Part shown: positions 8,323 through 16,656 of the stretch, in pieces | Layout: each line of letters starts with the position of its first letter | Position numbering within the stretch: the stretch's first letter is position 1 | Assembly (NCBI RefSeq): GCF_002019855.1 | Contig: NZ_CM007717.1 | Location: 3,474,645-3,538,644, forward strand | DNA length: 64,000 bases | Origin: Streptomyces antibioticus | GTDB taxonomy: Bacteria > Actinomycetota > Actinomycetes > Streptomycetales > Streptomycetaceae | Reading direction: 5' to 3' | The notes under the pieces: generated by a model | What the model was told of the DNA's origin: nothing | What the model saw: only the letters and a program-made list of their open reading frames with translations | Databases searched by the model: none | Made by a program: the position numbers and the translations under genes

Positions 8323-8876
8323 GCCGTCACCCCCCGCTCCTCCAGAGCCAGCTTCATCGACCGCAGGGCATAGAACACTCGAGAACGGACGGTGCCGCTG
8401 GGTATACCCAGCGTCTCGGCCGCCTCATTGACGGTACGCCCCTTGAAGTACGTCTCGACGAGCACCTCCCGGTGGGCGGGGGTCAGGTCGTCGAGTGCAT
8501 CGGACAGCGTCATCAGCCACAGCGCCTTGTCGATCTCGTCCTCCGCGGGAATGACCTCCAGCGGCGACGGGTCGACCTCCTGCGGCCGGGCCTGCCGGCT
8601 GCGGTGGCCGTCGATGACGATGCGGCGAGCGACCGTCACCAGCCAGGGGCGTACCGAACCGGTCGCTCGATTGAGCTGGCCGGCGTTCTTCCAGGCTCGG
8701 ATGAGTGTCTCCTGCACGACGTCCTCGGCACGCTGCCGGTCTCCGGCAACCAGGCGCAGGACATACGCAAGAAGGGGTCCGGCATGCTCCCGATACAGAG
8801 CACGCATCAGCTCCTCGTCAGGTTCCGAGGGCTGGGACATGCGATGTCGGGCCCTCGATCCACGTTCATTGGCCAC
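8319..8876 (-). CDS. sigU: ECF RNA polymerase sigma factor (SigU-like)
   Basis: A 185-residue ECF sigma factor. Region 2 is seen in LMRALYREHAGPLLAYVLRLV and RAEDVVQETLIRAWKN, region 4 in LDDLTPAHREVLVETYFKGRTVNEAAETLGIPSGTVRSRVFYALRSMK with a clear helix-turn-helix. I chose the GTG at 8876 because AAGGA lies 7 nt upstream; an ATG at 8840 (MSQPSEPDEE) is the alternative. The frame extends further upstream without support. It directs RNA polymerase to a small regulon and is expected to be held inactive by the membrane anti-sigma factor encoded immediately downstream. The symbol rests on synteny and similarity to S. coelicolor SigU. Confidence 0.88.
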   Translation of the reverse strand: MANERGSRARHRMSQPSEPDEELMRALYREHAGPLLAYVLRLVAGDRQRAEDVVQETLIRAWKNAGQLNRATGSVRPWLVTVARRIVIDGHRSRQARPQEVDPSPLEVIPAEDEIDKALWLMTLSDALDDLTPAHREVLVETYFKGRTVNEAAETLGIPSGTVRSRVFYALRSMKLALEERGVTA

Positions 8877-9155
8877 GGCCGCATCCTTGCGCACGCCCAC
8901 CTCCGGTGTCCGGGGGTTCCCCCAGTCAGTCGCTCGCTGACGGGTACGCACGCGGTGTGGAGAGCGTTCAAACCGAGCAGACAGTTTTCTTGGGGGTGTC
9001 ATGACGAGGGGGACATGGCGGCACATTCCCACCGTCTTTCCTTTACATTTCCGCCACATGAGCGCGGCGGCGCTCACTGCCCGGGCGATGAGGCGAACAA
9101 ACAGAATGTTGCCGAAATCACTTCACCCGTTGTCGACGACACTTCTGGCGTCTCG

Positions 9156-9776
9156 TCAGAGAAGACGCATTCCGGGCAGTTGAGCCCGCTCCCGCGCGAC
9201 GCGCCGGCGGTGCCGGGCGACCCGCTCCCGGTTCCCGCAGACCTCGCTGGAGCACCAGCGCCGGCGCCGCCCCCGGGAGGTGTCGACGTACACGATCGGG
9301 CAGTTGTCGCCCGCGCACTCCCGCAGCCCCGCGCGGGCGGCGGGATCGGTGAGGAGTTCGACGGCGTCCCTGGCGACCGCGGCGAGCAGCGCGGCGCACT
9401 GCGGCGGACCGTCCAACTCGCGTACGAGGGTGCCGTCCTCGTCGCGTACGGCGCGCGGGACGGGCGGGGCCGGGCGGGCCGCCGCGTTGACCCGGGCGAG
9501 GGCGGCGTCGTACGGGCCGGGGTCGGTGCGGGCCAGCCAGTCGCGCACCAACCGGTCGATGTCGCCCCGCAGTTCACGGAAGGCCGCCGTCCAGCCGGGG
9601 TCGGCGTGGGTCAGCGGGGTGCCCGGCGGCACCAGTCCGGCGCCGGTGATCCAGGCACGCAACGGGGCGATCCCGTCGAGGTGTTCGTAGGGATGGCGGG
9701 TCGCGAGGAGGTCGAGACAACTGCGCCCGGAGTCGAACCGCAGCTCGTAGGGGACCGTGACCGTGCCCAGTGCCAT
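9156..9776 (-). CDS. CGNR zinc-finger (ABATE domain) transcriptional regulator
   Basis: A 206-residue protein, MALGTVTVPYELRFDSG onward. An N-terminal ABATE-like domain (FDSGRSCLDLLATR) is followed by a C-terminal CGNR zinc finger: CAGDNCPIVYVDTSRGRRRRWCSSEVCGNRERVARHRRR, a C-x4-C/C-x4-C pattern with the diagnostic CGNR and a basic tail. Such proteins are presumed DNA-binding stress-related regulators, but targets are unknown. The ATG at 9776 has a modest AGGCGG upstream. The frame is open for over 1.3 kb upstream only because it shadows nnaR. It lies upstream of sigU on the same strand with a 279-bp gap. Confidence 0.85.
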   Translation of the reverse strand: MALGTVTVPYELRFDSGRSCLDLLATRHPYEHLDGIAPLRAWITGAGLVPPGTPLTHADPGWTAAFRELRGDIDRLVRDWLARTDPGPYDAALARVNAAARPAPPVPRAVRDEDGTLVRELDGPPQCAALLAAVARDAVELLTDPAARAGLRECAGDNCPIVYVDTSRGRRRRWCSSEVCGNRERVARHRRRVARERAQLPGMRLL

Positions 9777-9880
9777 GCGCCACCGCCTAGGGGAACTCTT
9801 CCTCAGCGTGCCCGGGGGAACCGTTCCTCTCACAGTGCCAGCGCGGGCCCGCCGCAGCCAGGGGGCCTGGGGAACACACC

Positions 9881-11056
9881 TCAGGCGTCGGCGTACTTGG
9901 CGTCGATCGCCGGGTCCAGCGCCAGCCGGTAGCCGCGCTTGACCACCGTCTGGATCAGCTTCGGCGCCCCCAGCGCCGTCCGCAGCCGGGCCATCGCGGT
10001 CTCCACCGCGTGCTCGTCGCGCCCCGCCCCCGGCAGCGCCCGCAGCAGTTCGGCCCGCGGCACCACCCAGCCGGGCCGCCGGGACAGCGCCCGCAGCAGC
10101 GACATCCCGGCCGGCGGCACCGGTTTGAGACAGCCGTCCACCAGCACCGCGTGCCCCCTGATCTCCACCCGGTGCCCCGCGACCGGCAACGCCCGTGCCC
10201 GGGACGGCAGTTCCTGGCACAGGAGCTGAACCAGCGGTCCCAGCCGGAAGCGTTCCGGCTGGACGGTGTCCAGACCGTGCGCCTGGAGCGGCAGCGCGGT
10301 GACCGGTCCGACGCAGGCGGGCACCACGTCGTGGTGGAGCGCGGTGAGCAGTTCGGGCAGCAGCCCGCGGTGCTCCGCCCGGGAGAGCAGCGACACGGCG
10401 GCGGGCGCGCTGGTGAAGGTGATCGCGTCCAGACCGCGCGAGACGGCCGCGTCGATCAGCCGGTCCAGCGGCGTGACGTCCTCCGGCGGCATCCACCGGT
10501 ACACCGGGACGCCCACCACCTCCGCGCCGCCGGCCCGCAGCGACTCCACGAACCCGGGCAGCGGCTCCCCGTGGAGCTGCACGGCGATCCGGCGCCCGTC
10601 CACGCCCTCCTCCAGGAGGCGGTCGAGGACCTCGGCCATCGACTCGGACGACGGCGACCAGTCCTCGGTCAGCCCCGCGGCCCGGATCGCGCCCTTCACC
10701 TTGGGCCCGCGGGCCAGCAGTTCGATCGCGCCGAGCCGGGCGAGCAGATCCTCGCCGAGACCCCAGCCGTCGGCGGCCTCGATCCAGCCCCGGAAGCCGA
10801 TCGCGGTCGTGGCCACGACGACGTCCGGCGCCTGGTCGATGAGGTTCTTGGTCGCGGCGAGCAGCTCGCCGTCGTCGGCCAGCGGCACGATCCGCAGGGC
10901 GGGCGCGTGCAGCACCGCCGCCCCGCGCCGCTGGAGCAGCGCCCCCAGTTCCTCGGCGCGGCGCGCGGCGGTCACGCCCACGGTGAACCCGGCCAGGGGC
11001 CCGTGGTCGACGGCGGCCCGCGGCCCGGCGTCCGTTCGCTGCTGTTCGTCGTACAT
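9881..11056 (-). CDS. nnaR: NnaR-type regulator: HemD-like domain fused to winged helix
   Basis: A 391-residue fusion. Residues about 20-275 are a uroporphyrinogen-III synthase (HemD) fold (GFTVGVTAARRAEELGALLQRRGAAVLHAPALRI). Residues about 285-385 form an OmpR-type winged helix (LPVAGHRVEIRGHAVLVDGCLKPVPPAGMSLLRALSRRPGWVVPRAELL, then HAVETAMARLRTALGAPKLIQTVVKRGYRL). In S. coelicolor NnaR is known to act with GlnR on nitrate/nitrite genes including narK; here narK is the adjacent upstream gene on the same strand. The HemD part is probably a sensor rather than a tetrapyrrole enzyme. No heme biosynthesis genes are nearby. Confidence 0.88.
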   Translation of the reverse strand: MYDEQQRTDAGPRAAVDHGPLAGFTVGVTAARRAEELGALLQRRGAAVLHAPALRIVPLADDGELLAATKNLIDQAPDVVVATTAIGFRGWIEAADGWGLGEDLLARLGAIELLARGPKVKGAIRAAGLTEDWSPSSESMAEVLDRLLEEGVDGRRIAVQLHGEPLPGFVESLRAGGAEVVGVPVYRWMPPEDVTPLDRLIDAAVSRGLDAITFTSAPAAVSLLSRAEHRGLLPELLTALHHDVVPACVGPVTALPLQAHGLDTVQPERFRLGPLVQLLCQELPSRARALPVAGHRVEIRGHAVLVDGCLKPVPPAGMSLLRALSRRPGWVVPRAELLRALPGAGRDEHAVETAMARLRTALGAPKLIQTVVKRGYRLALDPAIDAKYADA

Positions 11057-11162
11057 AACTCTCGTCTCGCACTCGAGTCGTGTTGCATAGCACCTACATG
11101 CCGAGCGAGCCTGTCAACGGCTCGTGACAGGCTCGGTTCGGCTTGATGTCGCCGGTGTTACG

Positions 11163-12557
11163 TCACACCTCGGCGTAGCTGAGCTGCGGCTTCGTCTCGG
11201 AGGCCGAGCCGGTGGCGGTGACCCGCCCGGCCGGGCGGCGAAGGTATACGGCCCAGGTGACCGCGAAGCACAGCCCGTAGAAGGCGAGGAAGGCGACGAA
11301 CGCGCCCGTCCCGGAGCCGTAGGAGAGGAAGGACTGACGGAACGCCAGGTTGATGCCGACGCCGCCGAGCGCGCCGACCGCGCCGATCAGTCCCATGGAG
11401 GCACCGGAGAGCCGGCGACCGTAGGCGGCCGCCTCCTCGCCGCGCAGCCCCCGGGCGAGGGCCTTCGCCTGGAAGATGCCCGGAATCATCTTGTACGTCG
11501 AGCCGTTGCCGAGGCCGCTGAGCACGAACAGCACGACGAAGACGGCGACGAACAGGCCCAGCGACTTCTGCATGCTGGCGAAGACCAGCACACCGGTGGC
11601 GGCGGCCATGCCGACGTAGTTGTAGAGGGTGATGCGGGCGCCGCCGTACTTGTCGGCGAGCCAGCCGCCCACCGGGCGGATCAGGGAGCCGAGCAGCGGG
11701 CCGATGAAGGTGAGGTACGCGGCCTGGAGGGGCGTCCGGCCGAACTGGACCTGGAGCACCTGCCCGAAGGCGAAGGCGTAGCCGATGAACGAGCCGAACG
11801 TCCCGATGTAGAGGAAGGACATGATCCAGGTGTGGGCGTCCCGCGCGGCGTCCTTGGCGGCCCCGGTGTCGTTCTTCACCGAGGCGAGGTTGTCCATGTA
11901 GAGCGCGGCGAGGACCGCGGCCAGCACGATCAGCGGGATGTAGATCCCGAGCAGCACGCGCGGACCGCCGCTGGCGCCGATGACGGCGAGCGCGATGAGC
12001 TGGATGACCGGTACGCCGATGTTGCCGCCGCCCGCGTTGAGCCCGAGCGCCCAGCCTTTCCTGCGCAGCGGGAAGAACGCGTTGATGTTGGTCATGGAGG
12101 AGGCGAAGTTGCCGCCGCCGATCCCCGCGATCAGGCCGACCAGCAGGAAGGTCTCGAAGGAGGTCCCCGGCTTCATCACCGCGAACGCGGCGACGGTGGG
12201 GACGAGCAGCAGACCGGCGGAGACGATCGTCCAGTTCCGGCCGCCGAAGACCGCGACGGCGAAGGTGTACGGCACCCGCACGACCGCGCCGACCAGCGTC
12301 ACCATCGACGTCAGCAGGAACTTGTCGGCCGGGGTCAGGCCGTACTCCGGGCCCATGAAGAGCACCAGCACGGACCACATGGTCCAGATCGAGAAGCCGA
12401 TGTGCTCGGAGAGGACGGAGAAGAGGAGGTTGCGGCGGGCGACCTTCTCCCCCGTGGCGTTCCAGAACGCCTCGTCCTCGGGGTCCCACTCCTCGATCCA
12501 GCGGCCCGCCCGGTTCTTCGCGGGCGGGGGTGCGGGGGCTGTACCAGGGGCTGTCAT
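11163..12557 (-). CDS. narK: Nitrate/nitrite MFS transporter NarK
   Basis: A 464-residue major facilitator with about 12 membrane segments. The nitrate/nitrite porter signatures GIGGGNFASSMTNINAFFP and GWALGLNAGGGNIGVPVIQL (paired Gly-rich nitrate signature loops) are present. The start ATG at 12557 has GGAGG 4 nt upstream, with the N-terminus MTAPGTAPAPPPAKNRAGRWIEEWDPEDEAFW. It moves nitrate in and/or nitrite out across the membrane. It precedes nnaR on the same strand, with a gap of about 105 bp, and a GlnR-like box lies about 100 bp upstream, consistent with control by nitrogen status. Confidence 0.94.
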   Translation of the reverse strand: MTAPGTAPAPPPAKNRAGRWIEEWDPEDEAFWNATGEKVARRNLLFSVLSEHIGFSIWTMWSVLVLFMGPEYGLTPADKFLLTSMVTLVGAVVRVPYTFAVAVFGGRNWTIVSAGLLLVPTVAAFAVMKPGTSFETFLLVGLIAGIGGGNFASSMTNINAFFPLRRKGWALGLNAGGGNIGVPVIQLIALAVIGASGGPRVLLGIYIPLIVLAAVLAALYMDNLASVKNDTGAAKDAARDAHTWIMSFLYIGTFGSFIGYAFAFGQVLQVQFGRTPLQAAYLTFIGPLLGSLIRPVGGWLADKYGGARITLYNYVGMAAATGVLVFASMQKSLGLFVAVFVVLFVLSGLGNGSTYKMIPGIFQAKALARGLRGEEAAAYGRRLSGASMGLIGAVGALGGVGINLAFRQSFLSYGSGTGAFVAFLAFYGLCFAVTWAVYLRRPAGRVTATGSASETKPQLSYAEV

Positions 12558-12653
12558 GACGCCTCCACGTGCTCCGGGGCTCGGTCGTTCGCGGGGATGA
12601 GCGGTGATGAGTCCCGAAGGTAGGGAGAGCGCGTTTCCGTGCTGTGGCTGTGG

Positions 12654-12680
12654 GTGACCGCGAGGGAACGTTGCTCTCAC
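12654..12680. promoter_or_regulatory. GlnR-like binding box upstream of narK
   Basis: GTGAC-N6-GGAAC-N6-CTCAC resembles the alternating GTnAC/GAAAC half-site layout of actinomycete GlnR boxes with correct 6-nt spacing. The third element is 4/5 and a fourth is not recognisable. It sits about 100 bp upstream of the narK start; GlnR/NnaR control of narK is established in S. coelicolor. Confidence 0.45.
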
Positions 12681-12705
12681 CTCGGACGAAGGCGGAGTGA
12701 GAGGT

Positions 12706-12766
12706 GCCGGGCGGGGGCGCGGGCGGGAGCGGTCCCGCCCGGCCCCCTTCCCGGCCCCCGCCCGGC
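12706..12766 (-). terminator. Nested-hairpin terminator after acyltransferase gene
   Basis: Outer 13-bp arms GCCGGGCGGGGGC/GCCCCCGCCCGGC enclose an inner perfect 8-bp stem GGGCGGGA/TCCCGCCC. It begins 9 bp past the acyltransferase stop codon and likely separates this transcript from narK. Confidence 0.6.
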
Positions 12767-12774
12767 GGCGCGGG

Positions 12775-14001
12775 TCAGGCGCGGTGGGTCGCCGTCGTCT
12801 GCGTCGGGCGGCCGTCGGGCCACAGGCGGGGGCGGCGCCGGGCCGCCAGGTCCTCCACCCAGCCGAAGGCGACCACGCACAGCGCGGTGAGGAACCAGAC
12901 GAACGGCAGTTGGGGCCAGGGGCTCGCCAGCAGCCCGGGGGCGCTCTCCGCCAGCACGTCGATGCCCCACAGCCGGTCCCAGAGGGCCTCGGTCACGCTG
13001 ATGCAGACGTTGTGCCAGAGATAGATCGTCACCGCCCGGGAGTTGAGCAGGGTGATCAGCCGGTCCCAGCGGCGCAGCCGGGGCGGCCACTGCGACCAGG
13101 ACGGGCTGATGTGCAGCAGGAAGAGCACCACCGCGAACGACCACAGGGACTGGGCGAACGGCATGTCGTCGAGGTCGTGGCCCTCGTGGAGATCGTGCGT
13201 GAGGGCCCACCAGAGGCCGATCCCGGCCACCACGGGCGCCATCGACGGCACCACGTACCGGGGCAGCCGGCGCAGCACACCCTGCTGATGGGCCATGCCC
13301 AGCAGCCAGCACGCGCCGAACGCGCCGAGGTCGCTCAGACCGGCCTCCACCCGCCAGCCCGGCAGGTCGAGCACGCCGGACTCCAGCGCGGCGGACAGCG
13401 CGATCGGCGCGAGCACGGTCGGCCAGGGCGCGGCCCGCAGGGCGCGCAGCAGCAGCGGCGAGAGCAGGACGAACCACAGATAGGCGCGCAGGTACCACAG
13501 GGGTACGCCCATGGCGGCGGCCCAGTCGGAGGTGATCAGCCCGTGCACCCCGGGCAGTCCCTCGCCGTACGGCGGGTCGCTGACCGGCAGGATCCAGAAG
13601 GTGAGGTGGATCCACCACCAGCCGGGCTCGCCGTCGTCGCCGGGGCCCCAGCCGCCCAGCAGCATGCCGCTCACCCCGACCGCGCCGAGCAGCCACAGCG
13701 GGGGCAGCAGCCGGCGCAGCCGGCCCCGCACGACCTCCACGGCGCGGCGCCGGTCGAGGGAGCGGGCCATGAGGTTGCCGGCCAGGGCGAACATCACGCC
13801 CATGGAGGGGAAGACGATGGGCAGCCAGGCCCAGCCCATCAGGTGGTAGAGGACGACCCGGAAGAGGGCGAGGGCCCGCAGCAGGTCGAAGTAGCGGTCC
13901 CGGCCGCCCTTGCGGGCCGGCGGAGCCGGGACGGCGTCCGGTGACTCGACACCGTCCGGTGCCCCGGCCTTCGGGAGGGACCGCGTCTCGCTGTCCGTCA
14001 C
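12775..14001 (-). CDS. Acyltransferase-3 family polytopic membrane protein
   Basis: A 408-residue integral membrane protein of the acyltransferase-3 family, with about ten hydrophobic segments after a polar N-terminus of about 30 residues. Diagnostic elements are RYFDLLRALALFRVVLYH (with the family Arg and His), PLWYLRAYLWFVLLSPLLLRAL and the late segment NSRAVTIYLWHNVC. The GTG at 14001 overlaps the stop of the upstream polysaccharide synthase gene by 4 bp (GTGA), implying coupled translation. It probably acylates the polymer made by that enzyme, as IcaC/OatA-like proteins do in other systems. The pair resembles the MatA/MatB pellet-formation locus of Streptomyces; I do not recall which letter applies to which gene. 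Confidence 0.85.
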   Translation of the reverse strand: MTDSETRSLPKAGAPDGVESPDAVPAPPARKGGRDRYFDLLRALALFRVVLYHLMGWAWLPIVFPSMGVMFALAGNLMARSLDRRRAVEVVRGRLRRLLPPLWLLGAVGVSGMLLGGWGPGDDGEPGWWWIHLTFWILPVSDPPYGEGLPGVHGLITSDWAAAMGVPLWYLRAYLWFVLLSPLLLRALRAAPWPTVLAPIALSAALESGVLDLPGWRVEAGLSDLGAFGACWLLGMAHQQGVLRRLPRYVVPSMAPVVAGIGLWWALTHDLHEGHDLDDMPFAQSLWSFAVVLFLLHISPSWSQWPPRLRRWDRLITLLNSRAVTIYLWHNVCISVTEALWDRLWGIDVLAESAPGLLASPWPQLPFVWFLTALCVVAFGWVEDLAARRRPRLWPDGRPTQTTATHRA

Positions 14002-16319
14002 GGCGCACCCCCGTCCACACCGGCCGTCGCGCGGCCCGGCTCGGCCGGCGCGGACTCGCCGGGCGGCGCCGCCACCTGGCCCATCCGGCGCAGCTTCTGC
14101 CAGCGCAGCCGGCCGCCGGTGAGCGCGGTGATCCAGGACTGGAGCAGCACGATGTACATCAACTGCCGGTAGAGGAGCTGCTGGAGCGGCAGGGAGATGA
14201 GCGGGGTGAGGCGTTCGCGGTCCAGGACGAAGGCGTACGCCGCGCAGCCCGCCTGCACCGCGAGGACACCGAACCAGGCGGCGATGGTCTTGCCCGTGGG
14301 CCCGAACAGCAGCCCGTAGACGAGGAACAGGTCGATGAGGGGGGCGAGCAGCGGGGCGACGACCATGAACAGGGAGACCAGCGGCAGGCCGACCCGGCCG
14401 AAGCGGCCCGACGGGCCCCGCTCGACCAGGGCCCGGCGGTGCTTCCAGATCGCCTGCATGGTGCCGTAGCACCAGCGGTAGCGCTGGGACCAGAGCTGCT
14501 GCACCGACTCCGGCGCCTCGGTCCAGGCGCGGGCCTTCTCCGCGTAGACGACCTTCCAGCCGTCGCGGTGGATGGCCATGGTGATGTCGGTGTCCTCGGC
14601 GAGCGTGTCGTCGCTCATGCCGCCGACCCGGTTCAGTGCGGTGCGCCGGAAGGCTCCGACGGCGCCGGGGATGGTCGGCATGCAGCGCAGCACGTCGTAC
14701 ATCCGGCGGTCGAGGTTGAAGCCCATCACGTACTCGATGTGCTGCCAGGCGCCGATGAGGGTGTTCTTGTTGCCGACCTTGGCGTTGCCGGCGACCGCGC
14801 CGACCTGCGGATCGGCGAAGGGCTGGACGAGTTCGCCGACGGTGGACGGCTCGAACACGGTGTCGCCGTCCATCATCACGATGATGTCGTGACGGGCGTT
14901 GGCGATACCGCGGTTGAGGGCGGCCGGTTTGCCCGCGTTGAGCTGGCGGACGACCCGTACGCCGGGCAGGGCGAGGTCCTCGACGATCCGGGCGGTGCCG
15001 TCGCTGGAGCCGTCGTCGATCACGAGGATCTCGATCGGATGCTCGCTGCCCATCAGCGAACGCACCGTGTTCTCGATGCACTTGGCCTCGTTGTAGGCGG
15101 GCACCAGCACCGACACCGGTTCGGTGACGGGCGCGTCGGGTCCCCAGACGAAGCCGCGCTTTCGGGTGCGGCGGGTGTGCATCGCGGACAGCAACAGCAT
15201 CAGCCCGAAGCGGGCGAAGACGAGGAAGCCGATGACGGCGAGCCCGACGACGAGGACGGCGGTGATGTCGTCCGACGCGGCGACCAGGAACACCCATGCC
15301 TTGCCCTTCCACAGCTCGACACCGGTGACCTCGGTGTGCGCGCTCGGGGCCTTCAGGGCGCCGGTGAGGTTGTCGAACCGGTAGCCCTGCTCCTTGAGCC
15401 GGGGCAGATAGGTGTCGAGGGCCTCGACGGTCTGGCTGCGGTCGCCGCCGGAGTCGTGCATGAGGACGATCGCGCCCTTGCCCTTCTCCGGGGTGGCGTT
15501 GCGGATGATCTGCGCGGCGCCCGGCCGGCGCCAGTCCTCACTGTCGGCGGTGGTGAAGACGGTGAGGTAGCCACGGGTGCCGACGTACTGCGTGACCGGC
15601 CAGGACGCGTTGTCGAGGGCGTCGGCGCTGGAGGAGTACGGCGGGCGGAACAGGGACGTCCGGATGCCGGCGGCGCCGGCCAGGGCGAGCTGGTTCTGGG
15701 TCAGCTCCCAGTCGATGCGCTTCTTCGACTGGAGGGAGAGATCGGGGTGGTTGAAGGTGTGCAGCCCGATCTCGTGGCCCTCGTCGACCATGCGCCGGAC
15801 CAGGTCCGGGTAGCGGGAGGCCATGGTGCCGGTGATGAAGAAGACGGCGTGCGCGCGGTGCTTCTTCAGCACGTCGAGGACCTCGGGGGTCCACTTGGGG
15901 TCGGGGCCGTCGTCGAAGGTGAGCACGATCCGGTGGTCCGGAACGTCGAGGCTGGTGGGCGTGGCGCCCCGGGTGTCGACGACCGGGCCGCCGTCGAGGA
16001 TCTTCTGCGGCACGGTGTCGGCGGCGGCCTCGGAGCGGATGCGGTAGTCGGCGAGGATCTCGCTGTGCACATAGCCGCGCAGCATCAGCATCGCCATCAT
16101 CGCGGCCAGGACGACCAGCGGCAGCAGATGCCGCAGCCGCAGCGGGATCAGCCGCCGGCCCCGGGCCTGCCGGGACGCGGACCGCCGCCCGGAACGCCGC
16201 CGCCGGCTCCCGCCCGGCTCACCCCCCTGCGAGGAGGAACGGGGCGGCGACGAGGACGCGTGCGCGGGTTGCCCGACGGCGGCCCGTCGGGCCGAGCGTC
16301 GACTGGAACGAGGTGCCAT
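13998..16319 (-). CDS. Bifunctional NodB polysaccharide deacetylase / GT2 glycosyltransferase
   Basis: A 773-residue fusion. A basic Ser-rich cytoplasmic N-terminus is followed by a membrane anchor (about 60-80), then an external NodB deacetylase with LTFDDGPDP (D136, D137), HTFNHPDLS metal-binding histidines, RPPYSSSADAL and VLMHDSGG. After another membrane segment comes a processive GT2 domain (SVLVPAYNEAKCIENTV, DDGSSDGT, MMDGDTVFEP and the QRYRW motif) and further membrane helices. This layout suggests synthesis and partial deacetylation of a beta-linked GlcNAc polymer. S. coelicolor/lividans MatAB makes poly-beta-1,6-GlcNAc and promotes hyphal aggregation. The frame is open to 16757, but the extension is Arg/Pro-rich repeat sequence. 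Confidence 0.88.
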   Translation of the reverse strand: MAPRSSRRSARRAAVGQPAHASSSPPRSSSQGGEPGGSRRRRSGRRSASRQARGRRLIPLRLRHLLPLVVLAAMMAMLMLRGYVHSEILADYRIRSEAAADTVPQKILDGGPVVDTRGATPTSLDVPDHRIVLTFDDGPDPKWTPEVLDVLKKHRAHAVFFITGTMASRYPDLVRRMVDEGHEIGLHTFNHPDLSLQSKKRIDWELTQNQLALAGAAGIRTSLFRPPYSSSADALDNASWPVTQYVGTRGYLTVFTTADSEDWRRPGAAQIIRNATPEKGKGAIVLMHDSGGDRSQTVEALDTYLPRLKEQGYRFDNLTGALKAPSAHTEVTGVELWKGKAWVFLVAASDDITAVLVVGLAVIGFLVFARFGLMLLLSAMHTRRTRKRGFVWGPDAPVTEPVSVLVPAYNEAKCIENTVRSLMGSEHPIEILVIDDGSSDGTARIVEDLALPGVRVVRQLNAGKPAALNRGIANARHDIIVMMDGDTVFEPSTVGELVQPFADPQVGAVAGNAKVGNKNTLIGAWQHIEYVMGFNLDRRMYDVLRCMPTIPGAVGAFRRTALNRVGGMSDDTLAEDTDITMAIHRDGWKVVYAEKARAWTEAPESVQQLWSQRYRWCYGTMQAIWKHRRALVERGPSGRFGRVGLPLVSLFMVVAPLLAPLIDLFLVYGLLFGPTGKTIAAWFGVLAVQAGCAAYAFVLDRERLTPLISLPLQQLLYRQLMYIVLLQSWITALTGGRLRWQKLRRMGQVAAPPGESAPAEPGRATAGVDGGAP

Positions 16320-16656
16320 CGGTGGACGTACTCCGGGGACGAGGATCAGGCGCCGGACAACCGGCACGAGAACCGGACGGTGAGAAACCCGGACGACGAG
16401 ACCGGTCGGGACCGGCCACGAGGACGGGCGGCGCGGACAGGGGACGAACCCCCTGCCACGCGAGCGGCGGGCGCCGGGTGGGTACCGGGTGCCGGATGGT
16501 TTCGGGGCCCGGGTGGGTATCGGAGCCCGGGTGGGTGCCGGGGGCCGCGTGCGGCCGGCCCGCGGTGCGGTGGACCGCCGGATGCGGCAGGTCGGCAGGC
16601 CGCCCGTCCGCCGGCCCGAGGTGGGCCGGGCGGCTGCGGGCGGGCGGGGCATCGCG
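16320..16656. other. Intergenic GC-rich stretch with degenerate repeats
   Basis: 337 bp between the polysaccharide synthase start and the next gene upstream. It contains imperfect copies of CCCGGGTGGGTA/G (around 16470-16545) and stays open on the minus strand in frame with the synthase gene. The predicted extension has a biased Arg/Pro/Thr composition with no family similarity. No promoter was identified. It may hold the leader of the synthase operon. Confidence 0.4.

Noticed and set aside
9777..11093. Upstream extension of the CGNR regulator frame
   Set aside because: It overlaps nnaR in another frame and is Arg/Gly/Ala-rich; the CGNR protein begins at the ATG at 9776.
14002..15312. Upstream extension of the acyltransferase frame
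   Set aside because: It overlaps the deacetylase/glycosyltransferase gene in a different frame and is Arg/His-rich; the GTG at 14001 overlapping the previous stop is the natural start.
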